Shown piece by piece: positions 35,383 through 44,655 of a DNA stretch of 64,000 nucleotides. The position numbers and the translations under genes are program-made. The stretch lies in NCBI GenBank assembly GCA_023434025.1, contig JAEYTL010000037.1, positions 62,001 through 126,000 of the forward strand. The letters are read 5' to 3'. The DNA comes from Bacteroidota bacterium (GTDB lineage: Bacteria; Bacteroidota; Bacteroidia; Flavobacteriales; Flavobacteriaceae). The notes beneath the pieces are model-generated. The model had not been told where the DNA came from. It ran no database searches and saw nothing but the letters and a program-made list of their open reading frames with translations. Every line of letters begins with the position of its first letter. Position 1 is the stretch's first letter.

Positions 35383-37419
35383 ATGACAAAGTATCTCACG
35401 ATAAGTGTAATGCTCCTTTTTTTGGTGTCTGCCTGTAAAAAAAAGGAAAATTATCTGCATGGTTTTGATACAATTGACAGCCTGATAAGCTCCGTTAAAA
35501 ACAAGAACCAGTATTCCGATGAGGTAAATAGAGACTTGAACCGCACTTATCAGCTATTGAATGATAAGCCCAATGATTCGTTAAAGCGACTTTATATGCT
35601 AAAACTTTCGGATCAGTATTATAATTTTGGGTTAAAGGAAGAGTATATAAAAATATGCCGACTCAATTTGGAGCTGGCTCTTAAAGCAAAAGACAGTTCC
35701 CGGCTGGGCATTATATACAATGATATTGCCGATTACTACAGAGGCAAATCCTATAATGATACGGCCTATATTTTTTATAACAAGTCCCTGCATTATCTTG
35801 GCAAGGATAATTTTGAAAAGAGAGGACGGGCCATACTTAATAAAGCTTATTTACTGCGTTTTGAAAACAGTTTGGTAGAAAGTGAAATACAAACCATTAA
35901 AGCCCTTGAAGTAGCCAAAAAATCTGAAAATGACAGGCTGGTTTATGATTGTCTGAATAATTTAGGAATCATTAACAATGATTTAAAAAATTATGATTTA
36001 GCATTGGATTATCACGCACAGGCTCTTGAACAATTGTCAAAGCTGAAGCAGGATAATCAATATTCCATTTTGGTTGCACAGACCAAAAATAACATGGCCG
36101 TTTGTTATCATCGGCTAGAAAATAACCCCAAAGCCATTGCTCTTTTGCAAGAAGCAACAAGTGCCAGAAATTTAAAAAAGGAAAGCGTACTTTTGTATGC
36201 TGTTTTAATGGATAATCTTACTTATTATAAATTCAGGTCTGGTCAGAAAGTCAGTGAAAAAGATTTTGATATTCCTTTAAAAATAAGAGATAGTTTAGAC
36301 AATAAGTTAGGCGTTATTGTCAGTAATACGCGTAAGGGCGAGTTTTTTTTAAATAAAAGAGACACTACCACAAGCATTGACTATTTTTTAAAAGCAAAAA
36401 CAATTGCTCAGGAAATCAAAAGTCACCGGGATGAATTGTTGCTTTTAAATTTTTTAGCAGATGCTGAGCCTGATAAAAGATTATTTTACAAGGAAAAGTA
36501 TATTAGGCTGAGTGATAGTTTAATGGAGTCGGAAAGAGCAGTAAGAAATAAATTCACCCGAATTGAGTATGAAACGGATGAAATTATTCAGCAAAAAGAA
36601 ATTTTAGCAAAACAACAGCAATTTATTGTATTGACATCAATTTCGATTATTGTATTGCTTATTTTGCTTTACATTATTTTCCGTCAGAAAGCGAAGCAAA
36701 AAGAATTGCTGCTTATTCAGGAGCAACAAAAGAGCAATGAAGAAGTGTATCAGCTCATGATTGACCAACATCACAAAGTAGAAGAAGGAAGAGCTCTGGA
36801 AAAAAACAGAATTTCACTTGAACTTCATGACGGTACGTTGAGCATGCTGGCCGGAATACGATTTAATCTGTATGGGTTTCAGATAGATGATGATAGTGAG
36901 CAGAACGAAAAATACCTCAGGCAGGTTGACGAAATCAAAACAGTTGAAAAAGAGATCCGGAACATTGCTCATGACCTGAAGAACAATTTATTTACAAAAA
37001 AAGAAAGCTTTTTATTGCTGCTGAATGATTTTATTGAAGATCAAAAAGCCATTTCAAAACTTGATTATTCGTTAGAAATTGATTCGGAAATTGAATGGGA
37101 AAACCTACCGCAATCCTTAAAGATTAACTGTTACAGAATTGTTCAGGAAGCGGTTTACAACAGTCAAAAGTACGCCAAAGCAAGCAGGATATCCGTTTCT
37201 GTCACACATCATAAAAATTACCTTGAACTTGTGGTTAAGGATGATGGTGTCGGGTTTAATGCTGAAGCCAAAACAAAAGGAATCGGATTAGAAAACATTA
37301 AGCAAAGGGTATCCACGATGGAGGGCTTTGTCAAAATAAAATCAATAGCCGAAAAAGGAACTCAAATTTTTTGTAAAATACCATTTACTTATGAATATCA
37401 AAATATTGATGATAGATGA
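35383..37419 (+). CDS. TPR-containing sensor histidine kinase (HisKA_3 type)
   Basis: A 678-residue kinase. The N-terminus is a lipoprotein-like signal (LLFLVSACKKK), followed by tetratricopeptide repeats (~80-350), one membrane helix (~415-435, FIVLTSISIIVLLILLYIIF), a DesK/NarX-type dimerisation domain with His482 in ELHDGTLSMLAG, and an HATPase_c domain (~580-678, with DDGVGFNAEAKTKGIGLENIKQR). The next gene, a NarL-type regulator, overlaps it by 29 bases, so they are translated together. Such TPR kinases are numerous in Flavobacteria; the stimulus is unknown. Confidence 0.9.
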   Translation: MTKYLTISVMLLFLVSACKKKENYLHGFDTIDSLISSVKNKNQYSDEVNRDLNRTYQLLNDKPNDSLKRLYMLKLSDQYYNFGLKEEYIKICRLNLELALKAKDSSRLGIIYNDIADYYRGKSYNDTAYIFYNKSLHYLGKDNFEKRGRAILNKAYLLRFENSLVESEIQTIKALEVAKKSENDRLVYDCLNNLGIINNDLKNYDLALDYHAQALEQLSKLKQDNQYSILVAQTKNNMAVCYHRLENNPKAIALLQEATSARNLKKESVLLYAVLMDNLTYYKFRSGQKVSEKDFDIPLKIRDSLDNKLGVIVSNTRKGEFFLNKRDTTTSIDYFLKAKTIAQEIKSHRDELLLLNFLADAEPDKRLFYKEKYIRLSDSLMESERAVRNKFTRIEYETDEIIQQKEILAKQQQFIVLTSISIIVLLILLYIIFRQKAKQKELLLIQEQQKSNEEVYQLMIDQHHKVEEGRALEKNRISLELHDGTLSMLAGIRFNLYGFQIDDDSEQNEKYLRQVDEIKTVEKEIRNIAHDLKNNLFTKKESFLLLLNDFIEDQKAISKLDYSLEIDSEIEWENLPQSLKINCYRIVQEAVYNSQKYAKASRISVSVTHHKNYLELVVKDDGVGFNAEAKTKGIGLENIKQRVSTMEGFVKIKSIAEKGTQIFCKIPFTYEYQNIDDR

Positions 37420-38053
37420 TCATCCGCTTATTTTAGAAGGATATAAAACAACTTTAGCACAAAATAAGTTGGGAATTACCTTGTCTGCCAGGACTATTAC
37501 GTCGCTGGAAGAAGGGTATTATCTGTCTCAAAACAAGGTTGAACTGACCCAGTATTCAATTTGCTTTATTGACCGGAATATGCCGTCTTTCCGTAAAAAG
37601 GAAATAGAAAACGGAGAAGATTTAGCTGTTTTGCTCAAGGCTGCTCATCCGGATTTAAAAATAGTTATATTAACGTCTCATGATGAGCCTATTTTATTAT
37701 ACCAGTTGAGAAAACGCCTGCGGCCTGAAGCAATTCTGGTAAAGAGCGATCTGGATTACAAAAGCATGCAGGATGCTTTTCAAAAAATTGTAGAAGGACA
37801 ACATTATTACAGTCAGGTTGCTCACGAAGGACTGGAAACAATAAAACGATATTTAAACATTTTTGATGAAACTGACCGAAAAATAATATTATTACTGTCA
37901 CAGGGACTACGAACCAAAACACTGCCAGAATCATTGAACCTTACCCTAAGTGCAATTAACAGCAGGAAAAAAATCATTAAAGATAAATTAGGAGTGCCAA
38001 ATGGCGATGATGAAGCCATTGTAAGAGCTTCCCGAAAAGCAGGTCTTTTGTAA
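37391..38053 (+). CDS. NarL/FixJ-family response regulator
   Basis: A 220-residue regulator. The receiver domain has the acidic pair in LMIDDHP and phospho-acceptor Asp61 in FIDRNMPSF, a conserved TSHDEP and the K at VKSD. The C-terminal HTH part (~150-220) ends TLSAINSRKKIIKDKLGV...EAIVRASRKAGLL. The HTH deviates from a typical LuxR domain, so DNA binding should be checked. It overlaps the kinase gene by 29 bases and is its obvious partner. Confidence 0.85.
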   Translation: MNIKILMIDDHPLILEGYKTTLAQNKLGITLSARTITSLEEGYYLSQNKVELTQYSICFIDRNMPSFRKKEIENGEDLAVLLKAAHPDLKIVILTSHDEPILLYQLRKRLRPEAILVKSDLDYKSMQDAFQKIVEGQHYYSQVAHEGLETIKRYLNIFDETDRKIILLLSQGLRTKTLPESLNLTLSAINSRKKIIKDKLGVPNGDDEAIVRASRKAGLL

Positions 38054-38058
38054 CCCGT

Positions 38059-40164
38059 TTAGCTGAGAATCAAAAATGCCAGAAAGGCTGTTAGGTAGGC
38101 AAAACCACTCATGGCAACAAGCTGAATAATTGGCCACTTCCATGAATTTGTTTCTTTTTTTACTACGGCAAGTGTACTCATACACTGCATGGCAAAGGCA
38201 TAAAAAAGCAATAGGGAAATCCCGGAGGCAATGTTGTAAACGGGTTTTCCGGTAACCGGATTAATTTCTTCTTTCATCCGTTGTTTAATAGTGTTCTCTT
38301 CATCATTATGGCTGCCAACACTGTAAATTGTAGCCAATGTTCCTACAAAAACTTCTCTGGCAGCAAAAGAAGCCACAATTCCGATGCCGATTTTCCAGTC
38401 ATACCCCAAAGGTTTAATTACCGGTTCAATAGATTTTCCGATGATTCCGATGTATGAATTTTCTAATTTGAAAGAGGCAATTTTGTCCTGTAGTTCCTCT
38501 TCAGTCAGTGATTGATTTTGTTGTTCGGAACTAATGATTCCCGAAGCATTTGCAAAATCGTCGGTTGGGCCATAAGAAGCCAGGAACCATAAAATGATTG
38601 ACAGGGAAATGATGATTTTTCCCGCTCCAAACACAAAAGCTTTTGTTTTTTCAATAACGTTCAACCCTACGTTTTTATAATACGGGATTTTATAATTGGG
38701 CATTTCAACCACAAAAAAACTTTTGGACTTGAACTTCAGGATCTTGTTTAAGATCATAGCTGAAATAACGGCCATCAGAAAGCCCAGTAAATACAGAATA
38801 AGTAACGTCAATCCCTGAAGATTCAAAAAACCGGCTATTTTTTTGTCCGGAATAATCAAAGCGATCAGAATGGTGTAAACCGGAATTCTGGCAGAACAGG
38901 TTGTAAACGGTGTAACTAAAATAGTGATTAACCGTTCTTTCCAGTTTTCAATATTCCGTGTAGCCATAATGGCCGGAATGGCACAGGCTGTTCCTGAAAT
39001 CAGCGGCACAACACTTTTTCCGCTCAGACCAAAACGACGCATGCTTTTGTCCATTAAAAAAACAACACGGCTCATGTATCCGCTTTCTTCCAGTAGCGAG
39101 ATGAATAAAAACAAAAAGGCAATCTGCGGGATAAAAATAACCACACCGCCTATGCCGGGAATTATTCCTTTGGCAACTAATTCATTCAACTTTCCGGCCG
39201 GTAAATGTTCATTAACCCAAGAACTTAAGGAGGCGAACGATTCGTCTATAAAATCCATCGGTACACTGGACCATTCAAAAACGGATTGAAAAAGGAGAAA
39301 TAAAATTCCAAAGAAAATAATATATCCCCCGACTTTGTGTGTAAGAATCCGGTCTAATTTACTCCGCATATCACCGGCCTTAGCTCTGTCTATCGTTTTG
39401 CTTTCTTTCAGTAAATCATTTATAAATTGATATCGCTTAACGGTTTCACGATGCTGAAGTTTTTTCAACTGCTCTTCTGATTTTGAAAAGGAATTGTTTT
39501 GAAGTACGTTTTTTGAAAGTTCACCAAAATTTACATCCTGCGAAATAACCAGCCAAAGTTTGTAAAGTTGTTGATTGGGATAAATTCTGCGTAAGTTGTT
39601 AAAATATTCCGGATCAATTTCCGAAGCGTTTAAACACGGTTCGGTTGATAATTGTTTATAATTAACAATAAGTTCTTTTAACTCGTTTATACCGGTTGAC
39701 TTTCTGGAACTGACTAAAGCAATTTTAGTTTTTAAAGCGGCTTCTAATTTAGGAATGTCAAATGAAATTCCTTTCAATTCCATCTGATCAGCCATGTTAA
39801 TGACCAAAATAGTCGGAATTTCAAGATCTTTAATTTGTGTAAAAAGCAGTAAATTTCGCTTCAGGTTTTCAACTTCGGTTACCACCACGGCAACATCCGG
39901 ATAATCTTTATCATTTTTATTCAAAAGTAGTTCAATGACCAAATTCTCATCTAAAGAATTGGCATTTAAGCTATAAGTGCCGGGCAAATCAAGTAGGGTT
40001 GCTTTTTGGTTTTGAGGTAAATTACAAAAGCCAACTTTTCGTTCAACCGTAATGCCGGGATAATTTCCAACCTGTTGATTAAGTCCGGTTAATTGATTAA
40101 ACAAAGATGTTTTTCCGGTGTTCGGATTTCCAATAAGGGCAATTTTAAGCGTAGAAGAATTCAT
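38059..40164 (-). CDS. feoB: Ferrous iron transporter FeoB
   Basis: Inner-membrane Fe2+ uptake protein of 701 residues. The N-terminal G domain has G1 GNPNTGKT (12-19), G3 DLPGTYSL and G4 NMAD. It is followed by a helical GDI-like region (~170-270) and a polytopic region with two Gate motifs. The C-terminal core includes TACAIPAIMATRNIENWKERLITILVTPF and ASFAAREVFVGTLATIYSVG, with conserved cysteines. The gene follows feoA by 9 bases and shares its promoter. Confidence 0.96.
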   Translation of the reverse strand: MNSSTLKIALIGNPNTGKTSLFNQLTGLNQQVGNYPGITVERKVGFCNLPQNQKATLLDLPGTYSLNANSLDENLVIELLLNKNDKDYPDVAVVVTEVENLKRNLLLFTQIKDLEIPTILVINMADQMELKGISFDIPKLEAALKTKIALVSSRKSTGINELKELIVNYKQLSTEPCLNASEIDPEYFNNLRRIYPNQQLYKLWLVISQDVNFGELSKNVLQNNSFSKSEEQLKKLQHRETVKRYQFINDLLKESKTIDRAKAGDMRSKLDRILTHKVGGYIIFFGILFLLFQSVFEWSSVPMDFIDESFASLSSWVNEHLPAGKLNELVAKGIIPGIGGVVIFIPQIAFLFLFISLLEESGYMSRVVFLMDKSMRRFGLSGKSVVPLISGTACAIPAIMATRNIENWKERLITILVTPFTTCSARIPVYTILIALIIPDKKIAGFLNLQGLTLLILYLLGFLMAVISAMILNKILKFKSKSFFVVEMPNYKIPYYKNVGLNVIEKTKAFVFGAGKIIISLSIILWFLASYGPTDDFANASGIISSEQQNQSLTEEELQDKIASFKLENSYIGIIGKSIEPVIKPLGYDWKIGIGIVASFAAREVFVGTLATIYSVGSHNDEENTIKQRMKEEINPVTGKPVYNIASGISLLLFYAFAMQCMSTLAVVKKETNSWKWPIIQLVAMSGFAYLTAFLAFLILS

Positions 40165-40173
40165 TCAGCCGTT

Positions 40174-40407
40174 TTAGTTTTGAATGATATCTACAATGAT
40201 TTCTTTGGCCATTTCTTTGCGGATGGCCAAATGCGTTCCGTTCATTTCCAGGTACAAAGGGTCACCAAAAGGAGCCGCTTGTACTACTTCAACCAAATGA
40301 CCTTCCATACATCCCATTTCAATTAATTTCAAGGGAATGGTATCTAAATTAAAGCCTATGATAATGGCTTTTTCTCCTTTTTTCAGTTGGTCAACGGTTG
40401 TGTGCAA
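40174..40407 (-). CDS. feoA: FeoA, small accessory for FeoB
   Basis: A 77-residue SH3-like cytoplasmic protein. The FeoA pattern is clear: LKKGEKAIIIGFNLDTIPLKLIEMGCMEGHLVEVVQAAPFGDPLYLEMNG, ending LAIRKEMAKEIIVD. It is thought to interact with FeoB and affect its GTPase activity. Its start lies behind a metal operator-like site. Confidence 0.95.
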   Translation of the reverse strand: MHTTVDQLKKGEKAIIIGFNLDTIPLKLIEMGCMEGHLVEVVQAAPFGDPLYLEMNGTHLAIRKEMAKEIIVDIIQN

Positions 40408-40411
40408 AACT

Positions 40412-40440
40412 TATTTAGAATTAATATAAATACAAAAGTA
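40412..40440 (-). promoter_or_regulatory. feoAB promoter with candidate metal operator
   Basis: TACTTTTG (-7 box, 40433-40440) is directly followed, toward feoA, by TATTTA-N9-TAAATA (40412-40432). That places the inverted repeat over the transcription start, a repressor position. It shares TATTTAGA and TATAAATA with the site at 34913-34933. No clear -33 box is seen. Confidence 0.55.
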
Positions 40441-40483
40441 GGCTTTTTTAATCAATTAGAACTGATAAAAAATGCAAAAGTAT

Positions 40484-41155
40484 TTAATTTCTTTCTTTCA
40501 GTAAAAAACGGATGTCTTCTGCCAATCGTTTAATTTCTGATTGATTTGTGCCGTCATAAAAGCCGCGAACTCTTTTTTGCCTGTCCACTAAAATAAAGTT
40601 TTCGGTGTGAACCATATCGTATAATTCACCTTCGTTCTCTGTTTTTACCGCTAAATACGATTTACGGGCAATATAAAAAATGTCTTTTTTATCGCCGGTA
40701 ACCAAATTCCATTTGGAATCTATCACACCTTTATCCAAAGCATATTTCTTTAAAACGGGAACGCTGTCAATATGCGGCATTACCGTGTGCGATAAAAGCA
40801 TTACATCGGGGTTGTCTTTGAACTCATTTTGGATCTCCACCATATTGTCCTGCATGATTGGGCAAATGGTTGGGCAGGTGGTAAAGAAAAAATCAGCAAC
40901 ATAAATTTTACCTTCATAATTTTTTTGGGTTACCGTTTCGCCATTTTGATTAGTAAATGAAAAATCGGCAATGGTGTGATATTTACTTACGTGTTGAACC
41001 GTGCTGTCAACCAATTCCGGATTAACATCAGAAGGATTAAAAATCGGAAGCTTTTTCTTCGGAGTTAATAAATAGAATGAAATCGACAGAAAAGCAGCAG
41101 AAAAAATAAAAAAACCGAAAAGGTAAAATTTATATCGTTTAAGGTAGGATAACAT
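40484..41155 (-). CDS. SCO1/SenC-family protein
   Basis: Membrane-anchored thioredoxin-fold protein of 223 residues, with N-terminal helix (~11-30). The copper/redox motif is C94PTIC98 in FTTCPTICPIM; the second ligand His is expected in the later VHTENFILVD. Members deliver copper to the Cu(A) centre of cytochrome oxidase or act as redox proteins. It has its own minus-strand TACCTTTG box at 41170-41177. Confidence 0.92.
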   Translation of the reverse strand: MLSYLKRYKFYLFGFFIFSAAFLSISFYLLTPKKKLPIFNPSDVNPELVDSTVQHVSKYHTIADFSFTNQNGETVTQKNYEGKIYVADFFFTTCPTICPIMQDNMVEIQNEFKDNPDVMLLSHTVMPHIDSVPVLKKYALDKGVIDSKWNLVTGDKKDIFYIARKSYLAVKTENEGELYDMVHTENFILVDRQKRVRGFYDGTNQSEIKRLAEDIRFLLKERN

Positions 41156-41271
41156 TGCGTTTATTTTTGCAAAGGTAAAAAAGATATCGTCAAAACTTCT
41201 GCTTATACAACTGTTAATTAATAGCTGTCAATTGAAAACGTTTTTCTATTTTTGATTAAAATTCAAAATAG

Positions 41272-44200
41272 ATGAAAAAAAACCTACTCTTATTCCTTTT
41301 CATTCAATGTTCATTTGTTTTTGCTCAATTTAATTCAACGGCTCCCTGGATGGATAATGTCCGGAAAGAAGACAATAAAGAAGCATCCCTGGATGAAATC
41401 AAAAAAGCCTTTGATGATTATTGGCAGGGTAAAAATCATAAAGCAAGAGGAAGTGGTTACAAACCCTTTATGCGATGGGAAACCCATTGGCGTAATAAAG
41501 TGGATGAAAACGGCTACCTGATAACGCCTGCTCAACTGTGGGAGGCATGGAATCAAAAACGCAACAGACTTTTGAGCCGTGATGAAATACAGAATGATAG
41601 TAGTAACTGGGAACCTCTCGGGCCTTTTAATCATATAAACACCGGTTCCTGGTCTTCCGGGCAAGGCAGGGTGAATGTAGTGATGGTTGACCCCAATAAC
41701 GCCAATACAATATACATCGGTGCACCTGCCGGCGGAATTTGGAAATCTACTGATGCAGGACAAAACTGGACACCTTTATCGGATTACCTTCCGCAAATTG
41801 GTGTTTCCGGAATTGCTATTGACCATACCAATTCGGATATTATTTACATTGCAACCGGAGATAAAGATGCCAGTGATACCTATTCAATTGGAGTGTTAAA
41901 ATCGGTTGATGGCGGGCAGACATGGAACACAACCGGCCTGACCTTTACCAATACATCTACCGTAGCTGCCGATATGTTTATGCATCCTGACAATCCTTCC
42001 GTTTTGTGGGTAGCTACCAGTGCCGGGCTTTACAAAACAACCAATGGCGGCATTACCTGGACAAATACACTCAGCGGTAATGTAAAAGATTTAAAGCTCA
42101 AACCGGGTAATCCGGACGTTGTATATGCGGTTACAAACAATCGGTTTTATCGTTCAACCAACGGGGGAAACAGTTTTACGATGATTACTGCTGGTATGCC
42201 GGCAAATTCCGGACGATTGATTATTGATGTAACACCGGCTAACCCGGAATATGTTTACGTGCTCAGTGCCAGAACCAATTGGAGCCATCAGGGACTTTAT
42301 AAATCAACCAACTCGGGATTGAATTTTAATCTTACACAAAATACGGTAGATATATTTGAAGCCAATCAGGCTTGGTTTGATCTGGCTTTAGCTGTTTCAG
42401 ATACCAATCCGGAAGAAGTTTATACAGGTGTTTTAAACGTATGGAAATCGTCTGATGGCGGAAATAACTTTACAAAAATCAGCAATTGGTCTAATCCGTT
42501 TGAAGCGACTTATACACATGCAGATATCCATTTTTTGCGTTTTTATGACGGGGTTTTGTACTGCGGAAGCGATGGAGGGATTTACGTGTCACACGATAAT
42601 GCCGCTTCCTTTACCGATTTAACCGCAACGGCTCAGATCGGACAGTTTTATCGAATTGCCGTTTCAAAACAATCCAGCTCTAAAATAGCCGGAGGACTCC
42701 AAGACAATGGGGGCTATGCTTTTAGCAACAGTCAATGGAAAAACTTTTACGGGGCAGATGGAATGGAAACAGCTATTGATCCGAACAACAGTAACAAATA
42801 CTATGGTTTCATTCAAAATGGTGGCGGATTGTATTATACCAACAATGCCGGAGCTTCACTTTCAGGAGCAATCGGAGCACCGGACGGAGAGAGTGGTAAT
42901 TGGATTACACCTTTGGTTTTTAATTCGGCCGGAGAATTATTTGCCGGCTATTCCAGCTTGTATAAACTGGTCAATGGTTCCTGGCAAAATGTTTCTGTAA
43001 ACACTTTTTTTAATGGCAATATTGAACAGGTAATTGTTGACCCTTCCAATGATGATATCATGTATATAGGTGATGGAAGTGATTTGTATAAAAGCACAGA
43101 CAGGGGAGTGACGTTTACCTATTTTTTTTCATTCCCGTCTGATATTACCTCCATCGAAGTAAATGTTCACCAGAATAATATCGTTTATGTTACAACGGCA
43201 GGAATAAACGGACTTGTTGCAAAATCAACGAATGGCGGAATTTCTTTCACAAGTATTACAGAAGGGTTGCCCAACATCGGGAAAAATGTTTTAAAGCACC
43301 AGTCAAACCACCCGTTAAACCCTATTTATGTGGGAACCAGTCTGGGGGTATATTACCGTGATGATTCTATGAATACATGGATACCGTATGATACAAATTT
43401 GCCTAATGTAGCCGTAACCGATATAGAAATTCATGAGTTAGACGGAAAAATTGTAGCCTCAACATACGGAAGAGGTGTTTGGCAATCACCCGTTCCGATC
43501 CAATTAGCTGAAAGTGAAATTGCTCTGCTTGGGATTGAAAGCCCTGCAGCTTTAACAATAAACTGTAATGTGAATAGTCTTTCTTTTTTGGTAAAAAATA
43601 CAGGTTCTTCTGCTATTACAGACTTTGCGATTCATTATTCCATCAACGGTAACGAAGCAATATACAACTGGAACGGAAATTTACCATCACAAACCAATAC
43701 ACTGGTAGAAATTCCAAACATTGTGTTTGCAAGAGGAGTATCAAGTATTCAGGCTAATGTTGTGATGACCAATGATGCGTTTTCAAATAACAATGCATTG
43801 ACCCTTAGGATTTTAAATAACGACAGCGGTCTGGTGGGTGAAATCAATACCTTTGAAACAGAAGAATCAAGTTTGTTGTCTGCTCATGAAGGAACAGAGA
43901 ACGGCTGGCAGCGAGGAGTGCCAACAGGAATTCTGCTTAACCAGGCATCATCCGGATCAAAGGTTTATGGGACCAACCTGAGCGGAAATTACTCGGATAA
44001 CACCAAAGCCTTTTTATATTCGCAATGCTATGATTTAACGCAAATTACAAATCCGGTCATGCGATTTAAAATGGCGTTTGATATAGAGCAAAACTGGGAT
44101 GTGCTTTATGTAGAATATTCCACGGATTTTGGTGAAAACTGGGCCGTTTTAGGAACGGCTGATGATCCGGACTGGTATAACAGTAGCCGAAATCCGCAAA

Positions 44201-44652
44201 CAGCCAATGACTGCGAAATTTGTCCGGGAGCCCAATGGACCGGAACAAACACAAACTTAACAGAGTACAGTTATATGCTGAACGCCTTTACTGACGAAAA
44301 TAATATTATATTCAGATTTGTATTTCATTCAGATTATATGATTACACAGGAAGGTGTCGTTATTGATGATTTTGTAATCGACGGAACCTTGTCAACACAA
44401 GGTTTTGCAACTCATTCGATTGTGGTTTATCCTAACCCCACGAATGGGGTGTTTACAGTGTCTTACGGTAATTTTAAACCGCAGGAAATAGAGGTTTATG
44501 ATGTAACCGGTAAAAGAGTATTAACGGTTGATAACCGTCAGTTGACCGAAAACAATACGGTATTGAATTTATCGCACGTTTCAAACGGGATTTATTTCAT
44601 CAAAATTTTGAATGAAAACAGCCAGTCTGTTAAACGAATAATTAAAAACTAA
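41272..44652 (+). CDS. Secreted Asp-box/BNR repeat protein with T9SS sorting tail
   Basis: An 1126-residue secreted protein. A signal peptide (ends FVFAQ) is followed by about nine Asp-box repeats (KSTDAGQNW, KSVDGGQTW, KTTNGGITW, RSTNGGNSF, KSSDGGNNF and others) forming a propeller of the VPS10/sialidase type (~110-745). Ig-like and MAM/jelly-roll-like regions follow (~745-1040). The C-terminal ~85 residues are a type A T9SS sorting domain (VVYPNPTNGVFTV...GIYFIKILNENSQSVKRIIKN), so it is exported by the type IX system. A hydrolytic role is not shown; no sialidase Arg triad was identified. The M13 peptidase follows 3 bases later. Confidence 0.88.
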   Translation: MKKNLLLFLFIQCSFVFAQFNSTAPWMDNVRKEDNKEASLDEIKKAFDDYWQGKNHKARGSGYKPFMRWETHWRNKVDENGYLITPAQLWEAWNQKRNRLLSRDEIQNDSSNWEPLGPFNHINTGSWSSGQGRVNVVMVDPNNANTIYIGAPAGGIWKSTDAGQNWTPLSDYLPQIGVSGIAIDHTNSDIIYIATGDKDASDTYSIGVLKSVDGGQTWNTTGLTFTNTSTVAADMFMHPDNPSVLWVATSAGLYKTTNGGITWTNTLSGNVKDLKLKPGNPDVVYAVTNNRFYRSTNGGNSFTMITAGMPANSGRLIIDVTPANPEYVYVLSARTNWSHQGLYKSTNSGLNFNLTQNTVDIFEANQAWFDLALAVSDTNPEEVYTGVLNVWKSSDGGNNFTKISNWSNPFEATYTHADIHFLRFYDGVLYCGSDGGIYVSHDNAASFTDLTATAQIGQFYRIAVSKQSSSKIAGGLQDNGGYAFSNSQWKNFYGADGMETAIDPNNSNKYYGFIQNGGGLYYTNNAGASLSGAIGAPDGESGNWITPLVFNSAGELFAGYSSLYKLVNGSWQNVSVNTFFNGNIEQVIVDPSNDDIMYIGDGSDLYKSTDRGVTFTYFFSFPSDITSIEVNVHQNNIVYVTTAGINGLVAKSTNGGISFTSITEGLPNIGKNVLKHQSNHPLNPIYVGTSLGVYYRDDSMNTWIPYDTNLPNVAVTDIEIHELDGKIVASTYGRGVWQSPVPIQLAESEIALLGIESPAALTINCNVNSLSFLVKNTGSSAITDFAIHYSINGNEAIYNWNGNLPSQTNTLVEIPNIVFARGVSSIQANVVMTNDAFSNNNALTLRILNNDSGLVGEINTFETEESSLLSAHEGTENGWQRGVPTGILLNQASSGSKVYGTNLSGNYSDNTKAFLYSQCYDLTQITNPVMRFKMAFDIEQNWDVLYVEYSTDFGENWAVLGTADDPDWYNSSRNPQTANDCEICPGAQWTGTNTNLTEYSYMLNAFTDENNIIFRFVFHSDYMITQEGVVIDDFVIDGTLSTQGFATHSIVVYPNPTNGVFTVSYGNFKPQEIEVYDVTGKRVLTVDNRQLTENNTVLNLSHVSNGIYFIKILNENSQSVKRIIKN

Positions 44653-44655
44653 CAA

